Source: VRUE01 sp963730315
GTDB taxonomy: Bacteria > Actinomycetota > Thermoleophilia > Solirubrobacterales > 70-9
DNA length: 64,000 nt
NCBI GenBank assembly: GCA_963730315.1
Contig: CAVSRD010000019.1
Span: 146,568 to 210,567 of the forward strand
Direction: 5' to 3'
Below are positions 8,219 to 19,376 of the stretch, piece by piece (the stretch's first letter is position 1; every line of letters starts with the position of its first letter). The notes beneath the pieces are model-generated. The model ran no database searches. It was not told the origin of the DNA and saw only the letters and a program-made list of their open reading frames with translations. Both the position numbers and the translations under genes were made by a program.

Positions 8219-11200
8219 CACGGGCCTTCACGAGATCAAACAGCTCATCGAGATGGTCGAAGTCGCCGGGGAGGGAGGTCTTGATGGCTCGTTTGACCTT
8301 CCGCTCCTTGAGCGGATTGCCAACCCAGGAATCTGGCTTCGACCGCATCACTGTCTCGTCGACGTCTGCGGCAAGCTCGTCTCGGGTTCGAAGAAGTCGA
8401 CAAGCGCTCGGCGGCCACCGTTGTCGGCCCACGTCGGGTATTCGGTGTCCGACTCCCCCTTGCCGAGCTTTCTGGCGTGCTCCAAGAGCTGTGCCAGGTA
8501 GTCCTTGTAGTCAAGGGAGCCCTGCCGTCGTTGCTCGAGAATGGCGTCGAGCAGCTCGGACATCCGGTCGTAGTACTTCGGGTTCAGCGGCCGCTCGTCG
8601 ATAATCACCTTGCGAATGTTGTTCGTGATTGTCTCGGCAACAGCTTCAGGGTCCTTCTTGATCCCCTTCGGAAGCTTGTCGATTGCTCCGGCGCCGAGCT
8701 CTACAATCAGCTCAATGAGGCCGGCGTCGCCGAAGTCGGAGATGACCTCCGACGGATCGGCGCTGATGTAGGTATCGAGCAGGCGGCGCATACCCGCCTC
8801 GTACTGCTTGAAATCGACATCCTCGCCGGCGCCGAGCTTCACCTCGTCGCGAACGTTGGCGTAGTGGGCCACCTCGGCCTTGATCGCTGTCGGCTTCGGC
8901 ATCGGAGTACCCGGCCGCCTCCATCTCGTTGGCGAGGTTCGCGTACGCACGGGTCAAGCGCGCGACGGCCTTGTACAACTCGACCCGTTTCGGCTCATTG
9001 GCCTTGAGCTGGTCGGCGTTCCCCTGGTCGGTGGCGCAGAAGTAGCGCTGGTACTGGAGCGTGTTCTTCGGCGGCTCGACCGGCTCGCAGAGCGCGCGGA
9101 TCCGCTCCAGGGCCTCGTCTAGATCTTCGCGGGCCTTCTCGACCCGATCGGAGAGCAGGCCCTCGATGTCGTTCCTCTCGTATCCGTCGAGCGCTCCGCC
9201 CGTGTAGTCGGTGATGGCCGATTCGAGGGAGTTGAAGAGGTCGCGGTAGTCGACGATGTAGCCGTAGTCCTTGTCGTCGTCGTCGAGACGGTTGACGCGG
9301 CAGATGGCCTGGAAGAGACCGTGGTCCTGCATCTTCTTGTCGATGTAGAGATAGGTGGCGCTCGGGGCATCGAAACCGGTGAGCAGCTTGTCGACAACGA
9401 TCAGCAGCCGCATCTGGCCGGGATTGGTGAGGAACTGCTCCTTGACCTGTTTCTCGAAGAGCTCGACCTTGTTCACGGCGGTGTCGGCGGGCTCGTTGAA
9501 GTGATCGGCCAGCATCTGCCGGTAGATCTCGTACTGGCGCAGCCGCTCGGTCGCGCCCTCCCCGGAGTCCTCCTTGGCGATGTCCCCTGCCTGAGGGTCA
9601 TACGAGGTGACGATGGCGCACTTGCCCTTGAAGCCCGCCTGACAGAACAGCTCGTAGAACTTGCAGGCCTGGTAGATGCTCGACCCGACCAGGATCGCGT
9701 TCCCGCGGCCGTTCATCAGCCGCGGCTTGGTTTCCATGTCGAAGAGGATGTCGTCGACGATCTGGCGGGCGCGCGGTTCGGCGCTGACGACCTTCTGCAT
9801 CGTGCCCCAGCGCTTCTTGAGCTCGGCCTTGGACAGGTCGGTCATGCCCTTGGTCTTGGCCTCGAACCAGGCGTCAACCTTCGCCGGGGACGTGAGGTCC
9901 TGGTCGATGGTGCGCGCCTCGTAGCGGAGGTCGAGGACGGCGCCATCCTGGACAGCCTCGTCGAACTTGTAGGTGTGGATGAACGAGCCGAAGGTCTCGA
10001 TGCTCGTTTCCTTGTCCGCTTCAACAGCGGCGTGCCCGTGAAGCCGATGAACATCGCTCCCGGCAGCAACTTGCTCCATCGCTTCGTGCATCTTCCCGGA
10101 CTGGGTGCGATGGGCCTCGTCGACGAAGACGAAGAGATTGCCCTTGGCCCGGAAGTCGGCGGGCAGCTTGGCGTGTAGCTCGGCAATGAAGTCGGCCTCG
10201 GCCTCGTCGCGGTGCTGCTCGTCCTCCGAGCCCCGGAACTTGTGGATCAGCGAGCAAATCAGCCAGGGCTCGGTCTGATTCAGCGTGGCCAGCAGATCCG
10301 CGCCACTCGTCGTGCGGTAGATCTTCTCGCCGACGCCATTGAAGACGCCCTCGATCTGTTCGTCCAGCTCGGTCCGATCGGTGATGAGGAGCACGCGCGC
10401 ATCCTTCTGGTGCTCGCGGATCCACTTGGCGAGCCAGACCATGGTGAGGGACTTGCCCGAGCCCTGGGTGTGCCAGATGATGCCGCCCTCGCGCTTGGCG
10501 ACCCGATCCTGCGCGGCCTTGACGCCGAAGTACTGATTGTGCCGGCACACCTTCTTGGCGCCCGCATCGAACACCATGAAGTCGTGGATGATCTCCAGGA
10601 GCCGCTCCTTCGAGCACATCTGTGTCAGGGCGCGATCCAGTGGCCCCTCGATCTCGCTGTCCTCCTTCCACGCAAGCCATTTCTTCTCAGGCGTGTCGAT
10701 CACTGCGTAGCGGAGCCCCTCGACGTCGTTGCCGGCCATCACGAGCTGGACGGTCGTAAAGAAAGGGCGGATGAACTCCGGCCTCTGGTTGCCGATCGTC
10801 TGCCGGATGCCCTCTGAGACGGCGACCTTCGAGCGCTTCAACTCGATCGTGGCGATGGCGATGCCGTTGATGTAGAGCACAAGGTCGGGGCGCTTGGTGT
10901 GCTGGCCGAGCACCGTCACCTCTTCGGCCACGGCGAAGTGGTTGGCCTCAGGGTTCGCCCAGTCGATCAGCCAGACGGTCTCGGTCAGATGGCCCGCCTC
11001 CGGCTTGACCTTCACGCCGTAGCGGAGCAGGCGATAGACGTCCTGGTTGGCCTCGTACAGATCACGGCCGCCGCCGAGAGAAGCATCGCTCTTCAGCCGT
11101 TCAACCGCCTTGTTGATGTGGATCGCGCCGTAGCCGCGCTTTTCCAGGTTCAACTCCAATAGCTGAACCTCGACATTGGAGTTGCCCTCTCGGTACTCCC

Positions 11201-11290
11201 AGTTGCCGAGGTACTCGTAGTTCAGGCCTTCGCGAAACAGCTCGACCACCCGGCCTGCGCCATGCGCTCGATCTGCCCGACGTTGCTCAT
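8205..11290 (-). pseudogene. hsdR: type I restriction enzyme HsdR, multiple frameshifts
   Basis: Expected about 1030 aa from ATG 11290. The N-terminal PD-(D/E)xK nuclease is visible (RPDLVLYINGIAIATIELKR), then SF2 motor motifs: Walker A HTQGSGKS, VFVDEAHRTQSG, FIGFTGTPLLK and a GFDAPSATYLYIDK/QAICRVNR helicase C part. Frame changes occur near 11256, around 10020-10065 (a compensating pair covering the GTP motif), near 8893 and near 8390. The longest single frame is 8712-11256. ATGA-coupled to hsdS. If the indels are real the restriction motor is dead. Confidence 0.8.
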
Positions 11291-12592
11291 GCCGCGGCCT
11301 CCTTGATGGCAGGCGCGTGCGGCCAGTGAGAAGCACCTGCATCATCCCGGTCTTGACGAAGCGGGCCTTATCGAGGCTGGCTCTTAGGGCAGTGATCTCA
11401 GCTATCAATGTCCCCGCAGCACATCCGCGATTGCGCGCTGCTCCTCGAGCGTCGCCGGGACCTTCAGGACAAGCCCCACAAGGTCCCGCTGGTACAGATG
11501 GGAAATGGTCTGAGCCCGCTAAAGACAGCTCGTGCCAGCGGAACCCTGGCGAATGCGCGTGATCTCAGCATGAAATACAGAAAACGAGAGTCGTTTGTTA
11601 GGCTCGGCTTGATTGGTCGAATCACAAAGACGCCGCTGTTGAGAGTGGCTGGTCCTGGCAGGTCCGTCCACGTATGCAGTCTTGCCGATAGAGCCATCCT
11701 CCCATGGTGAGGAGGACGTCGCCTGGCTGCAGTTGGTATGCCACTCGTCTTGCCTTCGTAGCGCCACTGGATTAACAAACGGCGTCGCCCACTCCAATCA
11801 ACAGATCCATCAACGAACTCGGTTCCTCCGACAAGGCGGTGGGTACCGCTGGCCCTGTACTCCGCAGTTGTAAGCCCCTGCCAGCCAATTCGTGCCTTCA
11901 GAGCGGACCTCGACTGAATCAACGACGGTAATGTTACTCCATGCACGTATTGGAATCCGGGAAAGTCGCCTCCTACCTGTAAGCAATTCTTGCATCAAGC
12001 TCTGCTTGATCATCTCCTTCTTAAGAATCCCGTTACTGAAGGCAGCCTCCAGGCTCTCGATCGTCGTGAGCGCGAGTGCTATCTGCTTCTGCTCACGCAA
12101 AGGGGGAAGGGCGATCTTCAGTGACTTCAACCTTGTCAGGTTGAAGCCAGGAATTGAGCTCCCGATGGACCCGCCGAGAATGATCTGTTGCATTCTCGGC
12201 GACGAAAAGAGATAGTAGAGAAACTCTGCATCAGCCAGGGAAGGGTCGGGTGTAAGCTTCATCTGCTTGTTGGAGATGATGTACGTGTCGTAGCCAGCAG
12301 ACTCATCAATGAGGCCTACCTGATTGATCGTGCCCCAGCAAGTGAAAATCAGGTCCCCACGGTGCACAGTTGCTCGTGTGAATTCGGCACCCTTCTCTGG
12401 GTCGAGGAAAACCAAATTCTTATCGCTGAGTCGAGTGATCGAGTCTGCGCTCAGATTGCCGCCGCGAATGACAGGCATGCCCGATCTGCGAAAGAACTTC
12501 GAACTGATGCTTGAGCCGAATGGTCCTGTTGCCATCGAGGTAGAACCTGGGGCTGCAAGATCCACAACGCGGACAGTCCTCCAGCCCCCCAT
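11287..12592 (-). pseudogene. hsdS: type I specificity subunit HsdS, frameshifted
   Basis: Starts at ATG 12592, six nt after the hsdM stop (a TTG at 12595 is an alternative). The first target-recognition domain and first conserved helix are in frame: FGSSISSKFFRRSGMPVIRG, PPLREQKQIALALTTIESLE, KQSLMQELLTGRRRL. The second domain (FLYFMLRSRAFAR) and the C-terminal helix (ITALRASLDKARFVKTGMMQ, then VLLTGRTRLP) are in shifted frames, with breaks near 11960, 11470 and 11310. The restored end IKEAAA stops in an ATGA overlap with hsdR. The two-TRD, two-helix layout is standard. Confidence 0.75.
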
Positions 12593-12595
12593 CAA

Positions 12596-15020
12596 TTACA
12601 CGACGCCCATGTCCGCCAGGTGTTCCCCAACCTTGGCCTCGAGCTCCTCAAGCTCAGCATCGAGTGCTCCGATAGTCTCGGCATAACGCTCGCCAAGCTG
12701 CTGGATCCGCGCGACGAGCTCAGGGAGAGGCATTCACTAGATTACCAATAAGATTGCCGATTCGCCGACCCACTTGTCGTCGAGCACGAGCGCTGAATGT
12801 CCGAATCGGCGAGGTCGCGTACTTGTTAAGGGTGGCCCGATCGAGTTCCGTCTGGGCTTCCTTCGCCGCTTTCTTGGCAGCTGCCTCATCTGAGTAGAGC
12901 TGGACCAGGTGCTCCAGCGCGGCGATCTCTTCGGGGTCGGCGTCCTCCTCTCGTTTGGCCTCGCGGAGGCGTCCCCCAGCAAAGGTCTTGGTGATCTTGT
13001 CGTCGTCCATCGCAGCGGCGAGTGGTCCGTCGTCACCACTGTGCTCCTCGACGTATTCCTCAACCGCCTGCGTGGCGACTTCGGCTTTCGCGTTGAGATC
13101 GTCGACTCGGACTGCTCGTCGGCAAATAGCGCGCGACGATGAGGGCGGGTGGAACGAGGTCCATCTTGTACTTGGTCGCCTTCTTCCCGCTCCCGATCAC
13201 AAGATCGGGCTCCTCGGTGAGCTTGCGGTCCTTGTCCTCGATCGCCAGGCGCGGCTTTGCTGCGTCGACCATCCCTCCTGCATGACGAGGAAGAGTCGTC
13301 GTGCATGATGCTGTGCCAATAGTCCATGAGTTGCTCGTAGGCGTCGTACTCGTCGAGCAGTGGCATCGGCTTGAAGCGCTCAAGAAGATCGTCGCTGATG
13401 GTGCGAATAAACTCGTTCGGATTTGTGTCGCTGGTGATGGCGGCCAGGCTTGGACGGTGCGCAGCGAACCAATTATCGGTGAGTCTCGCGCTGTCGGCAA
13501 AGTTCTGGAAGTCTGGCGAGTCAAGGATGGTCTGCTGCACGTCAGCGACATCGATCGCCAGATCGACATAGCCCGGGCGGTTAGGCTTGAAGAGCTGGCT
13601 GCGCAACTTAGGAAAGGCGTTCCAGTAGTCACTGAGAGCGTCAACGTCACGCTCCGGGATGCCGCCGTGCAGGTGGGCGTGCAGGTCCTGGATGTCCTCA
13701 GGCTCCGAGGAGTCGATGTAGCGGGGAATGTTGAGGTTGAAGTCGTTCTTCGGGTCGGCGATCTCGCTGAGCGGCACCATCCGCGAATAGCGTCGATCTC
13801 GGCCTGCTTGGTGAAGACGTCAACGATCTTGTGGATGTCCTGACTGCGAAGCCGGTTCTTGGCTCCGTCCTTCATGAAGCCCTTGGAGGCGTCGATCATG
13901 AAGACGCCGGTGCGTGCCTGGGCGTTCTCCTTGTCGAGCACGACGATGCAGGCAGGAATGCCTGTGCCGTAGAAGAGGTTCGGCGGAAGCCCGATGACGC
14001 CCTTGATGTAGCCGCGCTGGAGTAGCGCCTTGCGGATCGTGGCTTCCGAGTTGCCCCGAAAGAGAACACCGTGAGGCATGATGACGGCGGCCTTGCCGGT
14101 GCTCTTGAGGGACTTGAGCGCGTGCAGCAGGAAGGCGTAGTCGCCGTTCTTGGCGGGGGGCTTGCCGAACTCGAAGCGGCCATACTCATTCTCGAGTCCG
14201 TTGCTCCATGACTTCAATGAGAACGGCGGGTTCATCACGACGAAGTCGAAGGTCGTGAGCCGCGCGCCTTTTGTGAACTGTGGATTGGTAATGGTGTCGC
14301 CCTTGCGGATGTCCGCATCGCCGGCGTAGCCGTGGAGAATCATGTTCATTTTCGCCAGCGCCCAGGTGGCGTTGTCCTTCTCCTGGCCATAGATCGACAA
14401 GCCTCCAGGGGCCTCGGCCGCAGCCTTGATGAGGAGTGAGCCGGAACCGCAGGTCGGGTCGTAGACGGTTTCGTCTTGGCGGGTCTCGGGGCGATGCCGA
14501 CGACCTTGGCGAGGATGCGGGAGACCTCGGCAGGCGTGTAGAACTGCCCTTTGCTCTTGCCGGACTCGGTGGCGAAATCCGCATGAGATACTCTTAGGCA
14601 TCCCCCAGAAGATCGTCGCCCTCTGCTCGGCTGCCGCGAAAGTCCAGGTCGGCAAAGATGGCCACAAGCTGGGAGAGCCGGTCCTGCATCTCCTTGCCTT
14701 TGCCGAGCTTCTCCTCGTCGTTGAAGTCTGCTTGGTCGATGGCCTTCTGCAGGCCGTTGGCCTCGGCAAGCTTGGCGATGATCTTGTTGATCTTGTCGCC
14801 GATCTCTTTGTTGCCCCTGAGGGACGACCATGTCGTCGAACGAGCCACCGGGAGGTACGTCGATGAGGCTTTCCGGGTCGGCTTTCTGCTTGTCCGAGAC
14901 GTACTTCACGAACAGCAGCGTCAGGATGTAGTCCTTGTATTGGGATGCGTCCATCCCACCGCGTAACTCGTCGCAGCTCTTCCAGAGCGAGCCGTACAGA
15001 TCTGACTTGCGGAGCGTCAC
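12596..15020 (-). pseudogene. hsdM: type I DNA methyltransferase HsdM, multiple frameshifts
   Basis: GTG start at 15020 (TLRKSDLYGSLWKSCDELRG) to TAA at 12598. The N-terminal helical domain, AdoMet motif DPTCGSGSLL and catalytic NPPF (FVVMNPPFSLKSWSNG) are all present, as is the C-terminal helix (LPELVARIQQLGERYAETIG). The sequence jumps frame at least near 14820, 14590, 14480, 13790, 13270, 13130 and 12790. It is an N6-adenine methyltransferase of the HsdM group. The sheer number of indels with preserved motifs points to recent decay or poor consensus quality. Confidence 0.75.
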
Positions 15021-15190
15021 GGGGTGGCCACTCCGAGCTTCTCGCGCACAAGAACCATTCGCCGGAGGACGGTCGGGGGGCGGATCACCTTCCCGTATTC
15101 GGACTGCTTGTACTTAGTCCGGAGGAGGTCCGCCACGCTCCATATGAAGGCGCCATGACCTCGGATCGTTTCGCTCTTAGTCGTTTTCAT
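15017..15190 (-). CDS. 57-aa ORF resembling the N-terminus of a different HsdM subfamily
   Basis: ATG 15190 to TGA 15017-15019, overlapping the hsdM GTG start (GTGA). The peptide contains GAFIWSVADLLRTKYKQSEY and then GKVIRPPTVLRRM. That is the N-terminal signature of a second type I methyltransferase subfamily, not of the one downstream. It ends in VREKLGVATP. Either a truncated gene from a replaced RM system or a small coupled regulator. Confidence 0.45.
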   Translation of the reverse strand: MKTTKSETIRGHGAFIWSVADLLRTKYKQSEYGKVIRPPTVLRRMVLVREKLGVATP

Positions 15191-15235
15191 GCTCGCGGGC
15201 TAGGCTATCGCCCAACAGCTGCAGCACGCCACGTA

Positions 15236-15274
15236 GCCGCCCACGGGAGCCGCCCACGGGAGCCGCCCACGGGA
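15236..15274. repeat. 13-bp tandem repeat, three units
   Basis: Three perfect head-to-tail copies of GCCGCCCACGGGA, within the degenerate HNH-like region upstream of the RM operon. Confidence 0.8.
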
Positions 15275-15460
15275 GCCGGTGCGACCAGGTAACCGGTGAG
15301 ATCGTGGCGATGGTTAAGATCCCTGAATGCGCCGCGGGCGATCGGCTCGCCGCACTTGGCGCAAATCGCCCTGTCCGCTGCCCACAAATGGAGCTAGGCG
15401 CCTGCGAAGCGCACGGTGGTGCGCATCATAAGCCTCGAGCCTCGGGCGATAGCCGGACCC
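15240..15460 (-). pseudogene. HNH-like endonuclease remnant
   Basis: Two frames together read EAYDAHHRALRRRLAPFV and then ICAKCGEPIARGAFRDLNH with HRHDLTGYL. This resembles the small HNH proteins of actinobacterial phages (CxxC, then an H-D pair before a GPxHxxCN end). The C-terminal HxxCN is missing, replaced by the 13-bp repeat, and there is a frameshift near 15375. It is a broken gene. Confidence 0.35.
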
Positions 15461-15858
15461 GACGGCGTTCCCTAGCGCGGTCTTGGAGGCTGCGCTTGCG
15501 CCTCCGTTTTGCCGCCAATGCTCTCTATGTCCGCACTTAGCCGTTTTCGGCTTGCTAGAGCGGTTCCTCCATCTATATGTGACGGGGGGGAGAAAAGGTA
15601 TGGCGCGGGTGAACAAGCGTCGGGATGCTTTCACGATGACCTGGGTACCCCCCCTCACGAGGGGGCAACGGCAGTCCAGGGCAACTGGTCGCGGCCCCCG
15701 CCGGCTTACCGCCGCCTGGGCGGATAACGCGAGGCGAGCGGCCCTCGCTAGCTCGTCGCTACCGCCAACTCCCCCGCGGTCCGCTCGGCGTAGCCCCTGG
15801 CGCCGATCTCGGTGACGCGCCTTCCCCGCGGAACTCAAGCCCGAAGCCCCTGCCGCCT
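15461..15858. other. no clear gene; contains a short repeat
   Basis: I see no convincing gene. A plus-strand ORF from ATG 15601 begins MARVNKRRDAF behind a GGGGGGGAG stretch. Its surroundings (15573-15652) resemble 24474-24553, where another ORF starts MARGVAPDKVFDD. In a shifted frame both share F-x-DDLG-x-P. These may be two copies of a decayed gene start. Confidence 0.35.
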
Positions 15859-16300
15859 CTATCTCCTCCGCAGCCTGATCGTCAGCCTCGCTGTGCTCGC
15901 GTTCCCGGCGCGGTCTGAGTAGTCAACCTTGATCCTCGCCCTGAGCTTTCCCGCCCCTTCTGATGAGCCGCCTCAGCCTGCGCCTTGCCTTCCTGCTCCT
16001 CGGGCGCAACTTCAGGGTGGCGGTCTGACCCCCCGCTGAGCTGTCGGGCGACCTTCCTCAGCCCGAACCTCGCCTTCGACCCGCGGGCGGCGCGAGCGGC
16101 GCCCGTGTGGTGAGCGCCCCAGACCACGACCCTGCCGGTGGCGACGAGCGCGCAGTCCTACGCGCAGCTCACCACGATCTCGATCGGCTTGCCCGCCTCC
16201 TGCCTTCGCTTGCCGAAGAACTTGGCCTTGGGTGGCGCCGTGTTGGGTGGCAGCGTGGCTTGCGGCTTCTTCGTAGCATTCATCCAAGCCCATCCGCGCA
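15859..16300 (-). pseudogene. C-terminal module of a secreted repeat protein
   Basis: Across two frameshifts the minus strand reads ALVATGRVVVWG, SKARFGLRKVARQLSGG, TATLKLRPRSRKARRRL and finally RIKVDYSDRAGNASTARLTI before TAG. This matches the basic, Ig-like C-terminal repeats that end many Solirubrobacterales secreted proteins. No signal peptide or upstream domain is attached, so it looks like a detached tail of the gene upstream or of a lost gene. Confidence 0.4.
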
Positions 16301-16390
16301 AGCCCCTTGGCCGCCTCAACCCAGGTGGCGGGGGCGGCGGGGGGGCGCCTCCAGCGCCCTGGCGAAATCGTTGGCGGTTCGGTGGCTCAC
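16290..16390 (-). pseudogene. fragment related to the small protein at 22079-22240
   Basis: From GTG 16390 the frame reads VSHRTANDFARALEAP. After a one-base change in a C-run it continues APATWVEAAKGLARM. The intact small protein at 22079-22240 has the same plan (LEALAPAPAAWVEAAKELPR). It is a second, broken copy inside the element. Confidence 0.35.
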
Positions 16391-16399
16391 CGGGTCTCG

Positions 16400-19012
16400 A
16401 CCTTCCCGACCGGAATCGGCGCCGACGATAGTCCGCATCGGGCGGGAGCCAGGTAGTGCTGGCCGGGACGCAGCTTGAGCCGGCGGTGGCGGGTGAAAGT
16501 CCCTCACCTCGACGACTCCGCGCCTCACCTTGAAGAAGGTCCCCGTGGGCAGGTTCCGGGTGAACCAGATCGTCCCCCGCACGGTCGCCGAGCCGTACTT
16601 GCCGTGCGTCGTGTAGTCGCCGTGGCCGTTGCCCCAGAGGCCACCGCCACCACCGTTGCGGCCACGATGGCCTCGGCGGGTCCTAGAGCGCTTGGCCAGC
16701 AGCCTCAGTTCGATCGTCGGCTTGCCCTTGGCGCGCTGGCGGACCTGGAAGGCGCCACGGTAGAAGTCGGCGGTCTGCGTCTTGCCGCGGCGGGTTGCCG
16801 AGGTGAGCCGGATCCGGCCGCGGCTCGTGTCGACCCGCGATCCGACTGCGATCAGCTTGCTGGCCGCGCAGGCGCTGGAAGCGCCTGGCCTGGGGCTCGC
16901 GGATGCGGACGACGCCTTTGACCGGCGCGACGATGACGGTCTTACCGCGGGTTGGAGAGGGAAGCGCAGCGACCGTGAAGCTGCGTGAGGCGGGGCTGGG
17001 ATCGGTGTTGGTAGCCGAATCGCTGGCCCGCACCTCGAATATATGGGGGCCGTTGGGCAACGGCGCGGTGGTGTGCGGCGAGCCGCAGGCCGAGAAAGCT
17101 GCCCCCGTCGAGGCGGCACTCGAAGCTCGCGCCGGCCTCGCTGGAGAAGGCGAAGCTCGGGGTGGGATGGTTGGTGGGGCTGGCGGGACCGGAGTCGATC
17201 CGGGTCTCGGGCGCGGTCGAGTCCTCGATGAAGGTGACCCCGTCGGCCGAGCAGGGCGAGGGGTTGCCGGCGGCGTCGCTGGCGGTGGCGCTGAAGCTGG
17301 TGCTTGAGTCGTCGGGCACGGGGGCCATGATCCCAGAGTCCGTGAAACTGGCGGCGCTTCCCGAGCTCGCGGGGCCCGAGCAATCAAGGCTTGCATAGAT
17401 CCGTACCGTCCCCTCGGCCGCCGAGCCTCTGATCCGCGGGAAGTTGTAGTTTGTCGGCGAGCCGGGATCGATATCGGTGATCACGGGGGACGCCGGCGGG
17501 GTCGAGTCCTCGGTGTAGTTGAATAGGGCCGAGCAGGGCGAGGGGTTGCCGGCGGCGTCTGCGTCCCGGGCACGCAGCTGGGTGATTTGATCATCGGCGA
17601 CCTTGACCGTAAATCCCGCTCCCTCGAACTGGGCTTTGGTGCCGGAGGCGGCGGGGGGGTCCGTGCAGGAGGCGTCGTCCCTGTAGAGCTTCACCTGGAC
17701 GGCGTCGGCGGGGACGTTCCCCTTCACCGCGGGGTTGTTGTCGTTGGCCTGGGAGTCGGGATCGATATCGGTGATCGTGGGCTTGAGGGGAGGCTGGGTG
17801 TCGACTGTGAACGTGCGGCTCGCCGGCGTGGGATCGGGCGTGTCTTCCTGGTCGATAGCCCGAACCTCGAAGATGTGCCTTCGGAGAGGGGGTCGGTGAT
17901 GTGCGGCGAGGTGCAGGGCTGAAAGTCGCCCTCCTGGCTCGAGTCAAGGCGACACTCGAAGCTCGAGCCCTGCCTGTTCGAGGAGAAGGTGAATGTCGGA
18001 GTGGTGCCGTTGATGGTCGAGCCCGCGGCGGGACCGGAGTCGATCGAGGTGTTGGGGGGCACGTCGGGGAGCGCGTCGACCGCTAGGCCGCCAGGTAGAC
18101 TGGCGCCGGTAATGAAGCTCTGGTCGACGCCGGAGCCGTCGAAGTTGGCGCGCCCGATCGTGCGAGTTTCCCAGTTTGTCCAATAGACGTGCGCTTCGTC
18201 TACCGCCACGCCCGCGGGGAGGGTCGCACCAGTGATGAAGCTCTGCTCGACGCCGGAGCCGTCGAGGTTGGCGCGCCCGATCGTGCCGCCTTCAGGGTTG
18301 GCCCAGTAGATGTGCGTTTCGTCGACCGCTACGTCTACCGCCAGGCTCGCGGGGAGGGTCGCACCAGTGATGAAGCTCTGCTCGACGCCGGAGCCGTCGA
18401 GGTTGGCGCGCCCGATCGTGCCGCCTTCAGGGTTGGCCCAGTAGATGTGCGTTTCGTCCACTGCCATGCCTACGGGGACACCTGTCCCCCCAAGTCGATG
18501 AAGAAATACTGGACGCCCGAGCCGTCGAGATTGGTGCGCGCAATCGAGTCGTGCTCGCACTCTCCGAAGGGGGCGCACTCCGTCGCCGACCGAGACCAGT
18601 AGATATGTGCGCCGTCGACTGCTACCCCACTTATGAAATCCGCGACAAAGAGGAAGTCCTGCTCAACGCCGGAGCCGTCGAGGTTGGCGCGCCCGATCGC
18701 GCTGCTGCATGGTTCATCGGCAGCGGGTCTGCAAAGAATCGTTAAAGGTCGGGACCAGTAGACGTGCGCTCCGTCGACCGCGACGTCCTGGGGGAAGGTC
18801 GCACTGGTGATGAAGCTCTGGTCGACGCCCGAGCCATCGAGGCCGGCGCGCCCGATCGCGCCGCCGAGGCTGGGGGATTCAAGGTTAGTCCAGTAAACGC
18901 GCGCCTCGGCGCGCGAGGCGAGCGTCAAGGTCAGTGCCAAGGTGAGGATCGAGGCGAGGAAGAGGATTGCGCGGCTGCCCTGCGGAAGGCCAGCTTGGCG
19001 TGCGTTGGTCAT
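16400..19012 (-). pseudogene. secreted YWTD-type propeller with Ig-like repeats, frameshifted
   Basis: ATG 19012 with a signal peptide (AILFLASILTLALTLTLASR then AEA). Residues about 40-330 hold at least six repeats of the form DGxHVYWxxxxxxxIGRANLDGSGV, an LDL-receptor YWTD-like beta-propeller. Then come Ig-like segments with SFECRLDGG and DAAGNPSPCSA, and a C-terminal domain ending GTIWFTRNLPTGTFFKVRRG, VVEVRDF. Frames change near 18480, 17890, 17090 and 16880. Expected length about 850 aa, exported. A 42-nt element at 19053-19094 is shared with the secreted gene at 23883. Confidence 0.6.
18214..18458. repeat. two identical 110-bp units at 135-bp period
   Basis: 18214-18323 and 18349-18458 appear identical and encode neighbouring 45-aa propeller repeats. 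Other repeats in the same gene differ, so this pair is a recent duplication or gene conversion. Confidence 0.7.
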
Positions 19013-19376
19013 CTGTGCCCCATGGTTTGGTCTCTGGGCGTCAGGGCAATTTCCATTTGATCCCATGACGGGGAAGTGGCCAGTTTTTTTCCCGACCCTT
19101 CCCGAAGATACGCCGATCCTCCTGGCTCGGCATCGTGGACCGACCACGATCTTTGCGACTGTGCTTCGACGCCGCGATGCGGCTGGGCACCAGGGCGACC
19201 CTCCTCGTCTCCATAATCTGTTGGGTCACCGCGCTAGGGGGCGCGGATGCCTTACAGCGATTAGGTGGCAGTCTGGTGGGAAGAACCGGGTCGTCCCGGC
19301 CCAGAGAAACGCTGGAGGATTGCGACTTCGCGAGTCCGATGAGCCTGCGCACCCCACAGCACAACCTGCCGCGCCG
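19013..19376. other. divergent intergenic region
   Basis: 364 nt between the propeller gene (minus) and the CHASE2-cyclase (plus). It contains the conserved element 19027-19094, related to 23967-24035. I see no gene here. Confidence 0.5.

Noticed and set aside
15236..15274. Possible CRISPR-like array
   Set aside because: Three abutting 13-bp units with no spacers; a simple tandem repeat. No CRISPR array or cas gene was seen in the window.
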